DNA of 64,000 nt from a virus. A program made the translations under genes and the position numbers. The stretch spans positions 1 through 64,000 of the IMG/VR virus record IMGVR_UViG_3300009182_000063. The stretch is one strand, 5' to 3'. Within the stretch, counting starts at the first letter, position 1; each line of letters opens with the position of its first letter. This document shows positions 34,336-42,793 of this stretch, piece by piece. Under the pieces are notes generated by a model that saw nothing but the letters and a program-made list of their open reading frames with translations, searched no databases and was not told where the DNA came from.

Positions 34336-36178
34336 TCTTCGTGTACCGATTCAAAGGTTACCAATTAATTGGTTGAACTTTAAGAATTACTACACGAAAC
34401 ATGGTAAATATTCAGACCGAGTAGTTTGGCAGAAACCAATTCTCAATCTAGAAGGTTGGACATTTGAACAGATTGTGACTTACTATGACGAGCAGGATTC
34501 TGACATCTATGCTTTCTCTAGTTATCTCTGGAGTCACATGGCTATTATGGCAGTTGCTCAAGAATTAAAAAAGCGTAATCCAAACAGAATTATTTTACTT
34601 GGTGGTCCACATCTTAATATTACTCATAATAATCTAGGATGGTTCATTAAGAATAAGTTTATCGATGCGATTTGCGAACCTACAAGTTATGGTGAGTGGT
34701 TCATTACTGATATTTTGAATCAGTTTGTAGAGGGTGATATAAACTACAAAGAAGTTTCCTTTGCGATCTATAAAAGTGGACGTGGCACAAGTCCTAATAA
34801 GATTGGGTTTGACTTTCCTGCAAGTTTAATTGCTGGCAATGAAGATATACTGTTTGAGTGCAAGAACATAGCACTTGACAGAAATGTACCTTTGGTTTTA
34901 CCAATTGAGTTAACTCGTGGTTGTCCCTATGAGTGTGTCTTTTGCGAGTGGGGTGGTGGTATTGGTGGTAAGGTTATTCGTAAACCACTAGATATGATCA
35001 AGGAAGATCTAGACTGGATACCGCAGATCGGTATTGAGCAAGTTCAAATTCTTGATGCAAATTACGGAATATATCTGGAAGATGAGGATGTTTCCAAATA
35101 TATAGAAACGATCAAAGATTATTCAGGTTTACCAAACCATGTAGAGATATATGGAATGACAAAGTCCAAGCAAGAAAGACGCTGGGCAACCATTGAACCA
35201 CTGGCACGAGCAAAGGTAGTTGAGCGATACAAGTTAAGTTTACAAACACTGAACAATGAAGTGTTAAAGAATATTAAACGAACAGATATTCCTCGCGAAA
35301 AAGACTTTGAGTTTGCTCAGTATCTGTTTGATACCTATGGTATTCGTTCTGACTTTGAATTTATGATGGGACTGCCTGGATATACCAGACAAGACTTCTA
35401 TGATGAAGTAGATATACAGTACGAGTATGGTTATAACCTTGAGAGATATCTTTGGTTATTCCTACCAGACTCACCTGCCTACTCACCTGACTATATCAAA
35501 GAACATAATATTAAAACTGAAAAGATATGTATCGGTAAGTCAAGAATGAATAGTTATGCTTTTGATGACGTAAATCTTTTCGGTGATTATCATATTTCCT
35601 CTGATCCAGCTTTTACCTCAGATGTTGAGTTTGTTGTTGAAGCCAATGGGTTTACAAGAAAAGACTTTACTGAGTTCTTTTTTATGAATTACTGGATCGT
35701 GAACAATATTGTTGAAGTTACCTTTACCGATGATATTATAAAGCATAATGTAAATACTGGTAAACTTAAAACTCCATCTTTGGTGTTTAAGAAAATCTAC
35801 GAAAAGATAAGTGAGCCAACAGAAAATAAATATGTGTTGGCAATGCAAGACTTAAATGCTCAGATGTATGATTTAATTGCTGGAAACAGAAAAGAAGTTG
35901 CAGACTACAAAGAATTTAATCTACCTAATACAACAGTATCAGTGGATTTTAAATATATTTACAAGTCTTGTATATATGTTTTTGAACAGGAATATATTGA
36001 TTTTCTTTGTTCAGTCGGTGAGGAGTTGGGACTTGAGATTCCAAACGATATCGTTGAACAATTTACAACTGTTCTAAATAAGTACAGAGAATCTATTTCT
36101 CCAAAGTATGATAAGACCTATCAGATAAGAACCTACTACGAAAATTTTATTAATGAGAAATATACAACAGTTACTTGA
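34286..36178 (+). CDS. B12-binding-type radical SAM enzyme
   Basis: A 630-residue enzyme with an N-terminal Rossmann-like domain (residues about 60-150: FSSYLWSHMAIMAVAQELKK, then RIILLGGPHLN) like the cobalamin-binding part of class B radical SAM enzymes, but without the DxHxxG histidine motif. The radical SAM core follows, with Cys213, Cys217 and Cys220 in ELTRGCPYECVFCEWGGG, then IEQVQILDANYGIY and a typical YKLSLQTLNNEVLKNIKRTD strand. The C-terminal 200 residues are helical and unassigned. Such enzymes often methylate unactivated carbons in peptides or lipids. It starts 50 bases inside enzyme 2; a later start is possible but would trim the fold. Confidence 0.83.
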   Translation: MSKQLKESIKFSFLNIDLRVPIQRLPINWLNFKNYYTKHGKYSDRVVWQKPILNLEGWTFEQIVTYYDEQDSDIYAFSSYLWSHMAIMAVAQELKKRNPNRIILLGGPHLNITHNNLGWFIKNKFIDAICEPTSYGEWFITDILNQFVEGDINYKEVSFAIYKSGRGTSPNKIGFDFPASLIAGNEDILFECKNIALDRNVPLVLPIELTRGCPYECVFCEWGGGIGGKVIRKPLDMIKEDLDWIPQIGIEQVQILDANYGIYLEDEDVSKYIETIKDYSGLPNHVEIYGMTKSKQERRWATIEPLARAKVVERYKLSLQTLNNEVLKNIKRTDIPREKDFEFAQYLFDTYGIRSDFEFMMGLPGYTRQDFYDEVDIQYEYGYNLERYLWLFLPDSPAYSPDYIKEHNIKTEKICIGKSRMNSYAFDDVNLFGDYHISSDPAFTSDVEFVVEANGFTRKDFTEFFFMNYWIVNNIVEVTFTDDIIKHNVNTGKLKTPSLVFKKIYEKISEPTENKYVLAMQDLNAQMYDLIAGNRKEVADYKEFNLPNTTVSVDFKYIYKSCIYVFEQEYIDFLCSVGEELGLEIPNDIVEQFTTVLNKYRESISPKYDKTYQIRTYYENFINEKYTTVT

Positions 36179-36866
36179 ACACGTAAATAGAATTCCCCAT
36201 CTGCCATTAAATTTTAACTATGACGCAGAAAGAATTGAACGTGAAGTTCGTGAGTGTCCCTTTCCGCTTATGCCCTATGAAGCAACCATGCAAGAAAATC
36301 ATGGACATGAAAAGAGTAAGTGGAACAACTTGTCACTGTTCAGCTACAATGGTGAAATCTTTTGCGATCGTTTAGAAGGTGCTGGTCCAGGAGAACTAGA
36401 AAGAATTTGGGGCAAAGTTCAACAGACTGGATTGTCTGAGTATATGCCCTATACCTATGAGGTTCTTGAACACCTTGGTGGTGGTAAAGCACTGGCAAGG
36501 ATTGAAGAAATACTTCCTGGAACTGTGATGGGTTGGCATAATCATGTGTTTGAATTGTTTCATCCAGAAACAATGATGATTGTTCAGTTGCCCATAACTA
36601 TACCTCAAAAATTTAAATACTCTGTGATGGCAAACAAAGATTACAGAGGAATGGACTTTGGACTTTATACACCAAAGGTATATGAGTCTACTTACAATCC
36701 AGGAACACCAGTTATTTTTAATGCGTATCACTATCATAATGTGTTTAACTTTGACAAAACAGGTGTTCGTTTAACGATTCGTTTCTTTGCTGATTTAAGA
36801 GATGATAGAGTATATGATTTAGTACAGGATGCAGTGAATAATTATAAGGGAGATTACATTGAATAA
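36153..36866 (+). CDS. Asp/Asn-hydroxylase-like oxygenase 1
   Basis: A 237-residue protein resembling the aspartyl/asparaginyl beta-hydroxylase branch of Fe(II)/2-oxoglutarate oxygenases. Sequence supports this: WNNLSLFSY near the start, LARIEEILPGTVMGWHNHV with His129 and His131, IVQLPITIPQKF, then NPGTPVIFNAYHYHNVFN with His193 and His195, and RLTIRFFADLRDD, whose Arg could bind 2-oxoglutarate. Family members hold iron with two histidines. It overlaps the B12-type enzyme by 26 bases and its paralogue by 8. It probably hydroxylates a peptide or amino acid; the substrate is unknown. Confidence 0.72.
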   Translation: MRNIQQLLEHVNRIPHLPLNFNYDAERIEREVRECPFPLMPYEATMQENHGHEKSKWNNLSLFSYNGEIFCDRLEGAGPGELERIWGKVQQTGLSEYMPYTYEVLEHLGGGKALARIEEILPGTVMGWHNHVFELFHPETMMIVQLPITIPQKFKYSVMANKDYRGMDFGLYTPKVYESTYNPGTPVIFNAYHYHNVFNFDKTGVRLTIRFFADLRDDRVYDLVQDAVNNYKGDYIE

Positions 36867-37557
36867 TATTGCACATCTTCCTCTTGGTATAGATTTTGAT
36901 CATAAAAAAATTCTAACAGAGATAGAGAATTTACCTCATTCGCTACGCAAATATCGTAGTGCACTATCAAATGGTAAAACCATGGAAATTCATGATGAGG
37001 AAAGATGGGATTCGTTGGCACTTTATAGCATTGACGGAAAATCTGAATCTAATCCTGCAGAACCATGGACAGGGGACTTTATTAAAACTGAAGCACTTTA
37101 TATGTGTCCTTACTTGGACAGTGTTTTACACTCTGTCGGTGGTGGTAAATTACTTGGAAGAATTGAGATATTTAACAAGAATGGATCTGCTGGCTGGCAC
37201 AGTCATGTTATGGAAGCGGGACAACCAGAGTGGATCTCTGTTTGGAATCTTCCACTTATTATGCCCAAGGAATCTAAGTTTAGTGTGCTTTCCTACATGG
37301 ATTACAGAGGTTCAGATTACAACAAACCGATTAAAATATATGAGCAGTGGTATGAACCTGGAAAGATGTACTGTTTAAACAGTTATCACTATCATAATGC
37401 CTTTAATTATGGTGATATGTCAATGATTATGATTCGATTCTATGTTGATACAAGAGACGAAAAAGTTAAAGAAATATTACAAAAAGCCATGGATAACTAC
37501 ACTGGAGAGTACATTCAGTCTTATGAAGAGTATATAATCTCCACTGCAGTTACCTAA
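36859..37557 (+). CDS. Asp/Asn-hydroxylase-like oxygenase 2, TTG start
   Basis: A 232-residue paralogue of the preceding oxygenase. Matching elements are RWDSLALYSIDG, LGRIEIFNKNGSAGWHSHVM with His114 and His116, VWNLPLIMPKESKFSVLSYM, then EPGKMYCLNSYHYHNAFN with His177 and His179, and MIMIRFYVDTRDEK. Identity is moderate, so the duplication is not recent. I keep the TTG at 36859 as start because a strong AAGGGAG site lies six bases upstream and no nearby ATG exists. It is the last gene of the cassette; a late promoter variant follows before the next fibre. Confidence 0.72.
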   Translation: MNNIAHLPLGIDFDHKKILTEIENLPHSLRKYRSALSNGKTMEIHDEERWDSLALYSIDGKSESNPAEPWTGDFIKTEALYMCPYLDSVLHSVGGGKLLGRIEIFNKNGSAGWHSHVMEAGQPEWISVWNLPLIMPKESKFSVLSYMDYRGSDYNKPIKIYEQWYEPGKMYCLNSYHYHNAFNYGDMSMIMIRFYVDTRDEKVKEILQKAMDNYTGEYIQSYEEYIISTAVT

Positions 37558-37559
37558 AT

Positions 37560-37567
37560 AATAAATA
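37560..37567 (+). promoter_or_regulatory. Late promoter octamer AATAAATA
   Basis: AATAAATA fits the cyanophage-type NATAAATA late consensus, differing from T4 TATAAATA in the first base. It lies just after the oxygenase stop and 21 bases before the next ATG, with AGGAA as ribosome site. It would allow the fibre array to be transcribed apart from the cassette. Confidence 0.55.
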
Positions 37568-37588
37568 TAGCTGATAATAGGAACGTAA

Positions 37589-38215
37589 ATGACCACAGCA
37601 CTCACTACCAGAGTTTCCACCAACGCAACATTTGCTCCCACAGTAAAGGGATCGCCGATTTCAAGCGCAGAAATTGATAACAACTTTATCAGTTTGGCCA
37701 CAAACAAACTAGAAATTGCCAATAACCTTGCTGATTTACAGGATCCACCAACAGCAGCTACTAACCTTAGTGTTGGAACTTCTTCTCAGGCGCAGTTTGG
37801 ATCGCTTGGTGTTGGTACTACAGGTTCTGCAACAACTGGTGAGATTAGAGCAACCAATCAAATTACTTCTTACTACTCTGATGCTCGTTTAAAAACAAAC
37901 ATCAAAACAATCCCCAATGCTTTAGAAAAAGTAATGCAAATTACAGGTGTTACCTACACAGGTAACAAACTGGCAGAATCTTTTGGGTTTGATCCAAACC
38001 AAAAACAAGTCGGTGTTCTTTCTCACGAAATTGAGGCAGTACTGCCTGAAGCAGTGAAGTCGGCACCCTTTGATATTATGCTTTTTGAACACACTGAGAT
38101 GTCAAAATCTGGTCAAAATTTTAAAACTGTTCAATACGAGAAGCTGGTTCCTCTTCTTATAGAGGCAATAAAAGAACTAAATATAGAAGTAAAGAAATTA
38201 AAGGAGATTAAATAA
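37589..38215 (+). CDS. Short tail fibre with S74 self-cleaving chaperone domain
   Basis: A 208-residue fibre. The N-terminus (FAPTVKGSPISSAEIDNNFI) is a variant of the attachment motif also seen in the fibre at 27839. The C-terminal 110 residues are an intramolecular chaperone of the peptidase S74 type: YYSDARLKTNIKTIPNALEK, a GVLSHEIEAVLPEAVKS block, VQYEKLVPLLIEAIKELN and a Lys-rich coiled coil. Ser-Asp in SDARLK marks the usual self-cleavage site. The domain folds the trimer and is then released. It opens the adhesin array and overlaps the next gene by one base. Confidence 0.85.
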   Translation: MTTALTTRVSTNATFAPTVKGSPISSAEIDNNFISLATNKLEIANNLADLQDPPTAATNLSVGTSSQAQFGSLGVGTTGSATTGEIRATNQITSYYSDARLKTNIKTIPNALEKVMQITGVTYTGNKLAESFGFDPNQKQVGVLSHEIEAVLPEAVKSAPFDIMLFEHTEMSKSGQNFKTVQYEKLVPLLIEAIKELNIEVKKLKEIK

Positions 38216-38412
38216 TGGCAACAGATGGCTCCCTACTAGGGCAGAAAGCGGTAACGCTACCCTCTGACACCACTGCGAACAGACCAACTGCTGTTCAAGG
38301 TATGTTTAGATTTAATACATCACTAAATCAACTAGAGTACTATGATGGTACAGCCTGGACTCAGCTTGATGCTGGTGGTACAGCTGTTGCGTTATCAGTT
38401 GCGCTGGGTTAA
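38215..38412 (+). CDS. Small fibre-tip-like protein
   Basis: A 65-residue protein with the motif RPTAVQGMFRFNTSLNQLEY followed by YDGTAWTQL. The same RP..G..(R/G)FNT..(N/A).(L/I)E.Y(D/N)G.AW pattern occurs in the proteins at 51968 and inside the 929-residue fibre at 55970. It is a small beta domain widespread in phage fibres. It overlaps the preceding gene by one base (TAATG), so it may be made with the S74 fibre as its partner or tip. Confidence 0.72.
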   Translation: MATDGSLLGQKAVTLPSDTTANRPTAVQGMFRFNTSLNQLEYYDGTAWTQLDAGGTAVALSVALG

Positions 38413-38423
38413 AGGAAAACTAA

Positions 38424-38750
38424 ATGGCAAATACATTCACTCGATATGTCGCTAAAGGTGTAGGAACTTCTGCTTCTACTCTGCTAACAGCTGGCGCATC
38501 TACTCAAACTACTGTTATTGGTTTAACAGTGGCAAACACTACATCCTCACCGATCAGCGTTAGCGTACTTGTTACTGCTTCTGCCGTTGACTACTATATT
38601 GTTAGTCAGGCAACTGTTCCTGTCGGCGGATCCTTGGCATTATTTGGAGGAGACGGTAAACTTGTGTTAAACACCAGTGATGCATTTAAAGTTCTTTCCA
38701 GTGTAGCTTCTTCGGCAGATGCCATTGTATCAGTGCTGCAAATTACATAA
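38424..38750 (+). CDS. Small beta-sandwich virion protein
   Basis: A 108-residue protein with an AAAGGA ribosome site. It reads ANTFTRYVAKGVGTSASTLL, TAGASTQTTVIGLTVANTTS, then a hydrophobic strand series and KLVLNTSDAFKVLSSVASSA. This pattern occurs in many cyanophage-type virion proteins next to fibres, but no function is known to me. It has no Cys. Confidence 0.7.
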   Translation: MANTFTRYVAKGVGTSASTLLTAGASTQTTVIGLTVANTTSSPISVSVLVTASAVDYYIVSQATVPVGGSLALFGGDGKLVLNTSDAFKVLSSVASSADAIVSVLQIT

Positions 38751-38760
38751 GGAGTAGACC

Positions 38761-40050
38761 ATGGCTTACCTTGGTAATACACCAACTTCGCAAAGTTTTA
38801 CTTCCAATATAGATTACTACAGTGGAACAGGTTCAGCTACAGCGTTTACACTGTCACGTTCAGTGGCCACGATCAATGATATTTTGGTTGTTGTTGATAA
38901 CGTGGTTCAACGACCAACTGATGCTTATACACTGAGCGGAAGTGTTATCACCTTTACTTCTGCTCCACTGAGCGGAACTAACAATATCTATGTTCGTTAT
39001 ATGGCAACAACTACTCAGGTTGTTGCTCCTGCCGCAAACAGCGTTTCCTATTCTTCTTTGACCTCAGATATGCAAAGTAATATCTATGGGTTCAAGAATC
39101 GTATTATGAATGGTGGTATGGGTATTTGGCAAAGAGGTACTAGTTTTACTGTCGCTGGTTCTACTTTTGCATATACTGCAGATCGCTGGGTTGTATATTC
39201 TGCAAATAGTTCAACTACGGTATCAAGAAATTCAAGCATTCCAACTGGTACTGGATTTCCATATAGCGCACAAGTACAGCGCACTGCTTCAAACACAGGA
39301 ACAAGTGCTGTATTTTTCCAACAAATAATTGAATCAAATAATATGCTTGATCTAGCAGGTCAAACAATAACATTAACATTCTGGGCAAAAGCAGGTGCCA
39401 ATTTTTCATCAGGAAGCACTGGTGTATACATTAATACAGGAACTGTTGCTGATCAAGGAACCGCAGCTTCTCTTGGTAGTTGGACTGGATACACTTCTGC
39501 TGCTACATATACTTTTACGCCAACAACAACTTGGACAAAATATACTGTAACTGCTAATTTAAGTTCAATTGCTTTAGAATTATCAACATTATTTTTCTAT
39601 AACCCAACAGGTACTGCTGGAGCAGATGATTCTCTTTATATCACTGGTCTTCAGTTAGAAAAAGGCGCAACAGCAACTAACTTTGATTACAGACCTTATG
39701 GTGCTGAAAAACTTTTGTGTATGAGATATTATGAAAAAACATATCAAGATGATGAAGCACCTAATAGAGTTAATCCAAATACAGCTAATGCATTAACTGG
39801 TGTTGCAACAAGTACTACTAACATTGCTTGTCATTGGAAATTTTCAGTACCTAAGAGAACATCAGCAACAGTACAATATTATTCTTGGAATGGAACTGGT
39901 GCTGGTAAGTGGGCAAATTTAAGTAATACTGATGTTACAGTTTCAACACCGTGGGGTGCTGGTTATACTGGATTTGCTAGACTCGATAGTACGGGTCTTA
40001 CTGCTGGTGCTTTTTATTGGGGCTTTGCGGCTGCAGATGCGGAGTTATAA
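38761..40050 (+). CDS. Adhesin/fibre 1 of the -AEL class
   Basis: A 429-residue fibre with a strong AAGGAG site. The N-terminus (TPTSQSFTSNIDYYSGTGSA, then SRSVATINDILVVVDNVVQR and YTLSGSVITFTSAP) is a phage attachment domain. Next comes the adhesin core FKNRIMNGGMGIWQRGTSFT, common to seven fibres here. A carbohydrate-binding-like beta-sandwich (TITLTFWAKAG, then FLYITGLQLEKGATATNFDY-like) and a variable tip follow. It ends ADAEL, where the GCGGAGTTATAA coding the end also serves as ribosome site for the next small gene. Confidence 0.85.
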   Translation: MAYLGNTPTSQSFTSNIDYYSGTGSATAFTLSRSVATINDILVVVDNVVQRPTDAYTLSGSVITFTSAPLSGTNNIYVRYMATTTQVVAPAANSVSYSSLTSDMQSNIYGFKNRIMNGGMGIWQRGTSFTVAGSTFAYTADRWVVYSANSSTTVSRNSSIPTGTGFPYSAQVQRTASNTGTSAVFFQQIIESNNMLDLAGQTITLTFWAKAGANFSSGSTGVYINTGTVADQGTAASLGSWTGYTSAATYTFTPTTTWTKYTVTANLSSIALELSTLFFYNPTGTAGADDSLYITGLQLEKGATATNFDYRPYGAEKLLCMRYYEKTYQDDEAPNRVNPNTANALTGVATSTTNIACHWKFSVPKRTSATVQYYSWNGTGAGKWANLSNTDVTVSTPWGAGYTGFARLDSTGLTAGAFYWGFAAADAEL

Positions 40051-40052
40051 AA

Positions 40053-40214
40053 ATGTATAAATTATCAACACCTTGGAATGGTAAGTCTCTAGTTATTATT
40101 AGACTTAGTGACAATGCTTGTATTCCTATTGACAATAATAACAGAGATTATAGGGAATACCTTAAATGGCTTGCTGAAGGTAATACACCACTCCCAGCAG
40201 ATACGGAGAAATAA
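40053..40214 (+). CDS. MYKL-type fibre partner ORF 1 (53 aa)
   Basis: MYKLSTPWNGKSLVIIRLSD, then NACIPIDNNNRDYREYLKWL and AEGNTPLPADTEK. It is the first of seven small genes with the core (A/C)xIP.D..N.DY..YL.W...GN.P.PAD, a peptide that follows fibre genes in many phages. It begins three bases after the fibre stop and overlaps the next fibre by one base. It probably helps to fold or assemble its fibre. Confidence 0.82.
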   Translation: MYKLSTPWNGKSLVIIRLSDNACIPIDNNNRDYREYLKWLAEGNTPLPADTEK

Positions 40215-41386
40215 TGGCAGTTACACAACTTGGTTCCAATGGACTTGCCGATAGCGCAATAACAACTACAAAGATTGCGTCAAGTGCAGTGGCAACTGCT
40301 TCACATGCTGATGCCAGTATTACTCCAGCCAAGATGGCAAACTCTGGTAGAGAGTTGGGTATGCGCAATATGTTTATCAATGGCAACTTTGATATTTGGC
40401 AACGTGGAACATCCTACACATATCCAGGTGGTATTTGGCTTTATGGTCATGCTGATCGTTGGGGTGGTCACTTTGATGCTAGCATTGCTGGATCTTGGTC
40501 AAGAAGTACCAATGTGCCGAATAGTAATTCTACATACTCAATGCGTGTTGCTGGACAAACAAGTGGATCTTCTGCGTATCTAGATCAAAGAGTTGAGGCT
40601 GTTAATGGTAGAGCAGCACTTGCCGCTGGTTCCATAACTGTAAGTGGTTGGATTAAACGAACAGGAAATGCTGCTTCTTCAGTTTCTTTAAATTTAATTA
40701 CACCAACTGCTCTTGATAACTACGCATCCTATAATTCGCTCGGTGCTATTTTCACTGCAAATAATACTATCAGTGGTAATGGTACTGCATCTGCCAGCAC
40801 TTTAACACTTACAACAGCAGATACATGGTACTACTTTACTTTGACTGATACCAGCTGGGCATCGAGAACTGGTGTTGCCAATGGTGCTCAGGTTTTCTTT
40901 TCTTTTGGTGGACTATCAACTACTGGCAGCTACTACGAAGTTTCTCAGATGCAACTAGAAGCTGGTCCAACAGCAACTCCTTTTGAGTATCGTTCATATG
41001 GTGCTGAGTTGGTACTATGTCAGAGGTATTATTCAAAATCTTATAACGACAATGTTGTTCCAGGCACAGCAACACAAGTTGGAATGGAAGTTGCTGGATT
41101 TCAAGGTGCTTCTGGACTTGGTGGTGCTTATGGAAATGTTAAATTTCCTGTTAAAATGAGAACAACTCCAGGAACAATTAATATTTGGGATGGCGCAGGA
41201 ACAGCAAATACACATTCATACACATATGGTGGTGCTGGTTCAGCGCAAGGAATTTCTAATGGAGGTAGTTGGTGGGGTTCTGGTACACCATTTAATACAA
41301 GTCATAGTGGTTTTTTTATGCGGCCAACAGGCAGCCAAGCAAGTGCTTGGAATTATGTTCACTATACGGCTGATGCGGAGTTATAA
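40214..41386 (+). CDS. Adhesin/fibre 2 of the -AEL class
   Basis: A 390-residue fibre. Its start (AVTQLGSNGLADSAITTTKI, later ASITPAKMANSGRELGMRNM) is shared with fibre 3 at 41583 (LADGTVGTADIQDTSITPAK). The core is FINGNFDIWQRGTSYTYPGG, followed by a lectin-like sandwich (GRAALAAGSITVSGWIKRTG, SYYEVSQMQLEAGPTATPFE) and a Gly/Ser/Trp-rich tip (GISNGGSWWGSGTPFNTSHS). It ends VHYTADAEL with the SD-bearing GCGGAGTTATAA. Confidence 0.85.
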   Translation: MAVTQLGSNGLADSAITTTKIASSAVATASHADASITPAKMANSGRELGMRNMFINGNFDIWQRGTSYTYPGGIWLYGHADRWGGHFDASIAGSWSRSTNVPNSNSTYSMRVAGQTSGSSAYLDQRVEAVNGRAALAAGSITVSGWIKRTGNAASSVSLNLITPTALDNYASYNSLGAIFTANNTISGNGTASASTLTLTTADTWYYFTLTDTSWASRTGVANGAQVFFSFGGLSTTGSYYEVSQMQLEAGPTATPFEYRSYGAELVLCQRYYSKSYNDNVVPGTATQVGMEVAGFQGASGLGGAYGNVKFPVKMRTTPGTINIWDGAGTANTHSYTYGGAGSAQGISNGGSWWGSGTPFNTSHSGFFMRPTGSQASAWNYVHYTADAEL

Positions 41387-41581
41387 ATGTATAAATTAAT
41401 AGGATATTATGATTACGATAACCACTTAAATAAAGTTGGTGAACTTAAAGTGGAAAAAAATGCTGTTCTCAGATTAAGAGACACCGCATATGTGTACTTC
41501 AATGAAGATAGTAAAGATTATCAAGCATACCTAACATGGGTCGAAGCAGGCAACGATCCTGAACCAGCGGACGAGGAATAA
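41387..41581 (+). CDS. MYKL-type fibre partner ORF 2 (64 aa)
   Basis: MYKLIGYYDYDNHLNKVGEL, then RLRDTAYVYFNEDSKDYQAY and LTWVEAGNDPEPADEE. It belongs to the same family as the 53-residue gene before it but has a longer N-terminal part. It starts immediately after the fibre stop, driven by the GGAG inside the fibre's last codons, and is followed by fibre 3 after one base. Confidence 0.82.
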   Translation: MYKLIGYYDYDNHLNKVGELKVEKNAVLRLRDTAYVYFNEDSKDYQAYLTWVEAGNDPEPADEE

Positions 41582-41582
41582 T

Positions 41583-42608
41583 ATGGCAATCTCAACAATA
41601 GGTACTAATGCTCTTGCCGATGGTACAGTTGGCACTGCTGATATTCAAGACACAAGTATCACTCCAGCAAAGATGGCAAATAGTGGTGCAGAGTTTGGAA
41701 TGCGCAATCGCCTTATCAATGGTGCGATTGGAATTTGGCAGAGAGGCACTTCTTTTACAAGTAGCGGTGTTTCAACATATACAGCCGATAGATTTTATGG
41801 TAATGCATCTTCAGGAACAATAACACGTTCTACTGATGTTCCAGCGGGATTTACATATTCATTTAGCAATGCTGCTTCGTCTACCGCATATCCTGGAATT
41901 ACTCAACGCATTGAGTCTGTCAATATTGCAGACTGCGCTAGTCAGGCAATAACTGTTTCATTTTATGTAAAACAAACTTCTGGTACTTCTAGTGCGCTTA
42001 ATATTAATTTGGCTTATCCAACTGCAGTGGACAATTATACATCTAGCACAACTATTGTTGAAACAAATGTTGTCGCCACCATGCCTGCATCATGGACTCG
42101 TTACACATTTACATACACATTACCTTCTAATGTTACAAATGGAATGTCAATTGTTTTATTCATACCGTCTGCTTCGGTAACAGCAACATTCTTAATTACA
42201 GGAATACAACTAGAAAAAGGCAGTACCGCAACACCCTTTGAGTATCGTCCTTACGGTACTGAGTTGGCTTTGTGTCAGAGGTATTATTGGAAAACAACTG
42301 GTGGTTATGGAATTCCTTCAGTAGGAGCTGGAATGGCATATAATTCTTATACAGCAAGAATTCACATACAAAATCCTGTTCAAATGAGAGCTTCTCCTTC
42401 TTATAGTTTTTCAGGAAATTTATACATATTGCAAAGTAATGCGAACGGAATATTATTGAATGCTTTAGCTACAACTTATGCTGGATTATTATCATCAATG
42501 ATTGATGTTAATGTTAGCGGCACTGGTTATTTTAATGCTGGATATGCAACTCTCCTTTGTGTAGATAATTCAGGTAGTTATTATTTTGCTGGTTCTGCGG
42601 AGTTATAA
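41583..42608 (+). CDS. Adhesin/fibre 3 of the -AEL class
   Basis: A 341-residue fibre with the same attachment module as fibre 2 (ITPAKMANSGAEFGMRNRLI). The core reads NGAIGIWQRGTSFTSSGVST. The beta-sandwich includes SQAITVSFYVKQTSGTSSAL and FLITGIQLEKGSTATPFEYR. The tip is a distinct Tyr/Ser-rich sequence ending YYFAGSAEL. Sharing the base but not the tip with fibre 2 points to modular exchange of receptor-binding ends. Confidence 0.85.
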   Translation: MAISTIGTNALADGTVGTADIQDTSITPAKMANSGAEFGMRNRLINGAIGIWQRGTSFTSSGVSTYTADRFYGNASSGTITRSTDVPAGFTYSFSNAASSTAYPGITQRIESVNIADCASQAITVSFYVKQTSGTSSALNINLAYPTAVDNYTSSTTIVETNVVATMPASWTRYTFTYTLPSNVTNGMSIVLFIPSASVTATFLITGIQLEKGSTATPFEYRPYGTELALCQRYYWKTTGGYGIPSVGAGMAYNSYTARIHIQNPVQMRASPSYSFSGNLYILQSNANGILLNALATTYAGLLSSMIDVNVSGTGYFNAGYATLLCVDNSGSYYFAGSAEL

Positions 42609-42609
42609 A

Positions 42610-42765
42610 ATGACATATAAATTATATAAAGATTTTTTGGGAAATGAATGTTGTGTTGTATTAGATGGAAAAATGTCCATTCCATTTGACCCAGCTAACA
42701 CTGATTACCAAGCATACCTAGCATGGGTTGCAGAAGGTAATGAACCACTTCCTGCCGACGAATAA
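42610..42765 (+). CDS. MYKL-type fibre partner ORF 3 (51 aa)
   Basis: A short gene: MTYKLYKDFLGNECCVVLDG, then KMSIPFDPANTDYQAYLAWV and AEGNEPLPADE. The core IPFDP.N.DY.AYLAW..EGN.PLPAD places it in the same family as the other small partners. Its ATG is seven bases after the GGAG supplied by the end of fibre 3. Confidence 0.82.
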   Translation: MTYKLYKDFLGNECCVVLDGKMSIPFDPANTDYQAYLAWVAEGNEPLPADE

Positions 42766-42768
42766 ATA
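42761..42768 (+). promoter_or_regulatory. Late promoter octamer AATAAATA at partner ORF 3 stop
   Basis: AATAAATA (NATAAATA consensus) overlaps the stop codon of the small gene and lies 25 bases before the ATG of the next fibre, a normal leader length. Confidence 0.5.
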
Positions 42769-42793
42769 CTAAAGAAACCTAAAGAGACTATCA

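Noticed and set aside
36153-37557. Calling the two HxH proteins plain cupin sugar isomerases
   Set aside because: Spacing of the two His pairs and the Arg-containing RF strand fit aspartyl/asparaginyl hydroxylases better, though a cupin-type enzyme cannot be fully excluded.
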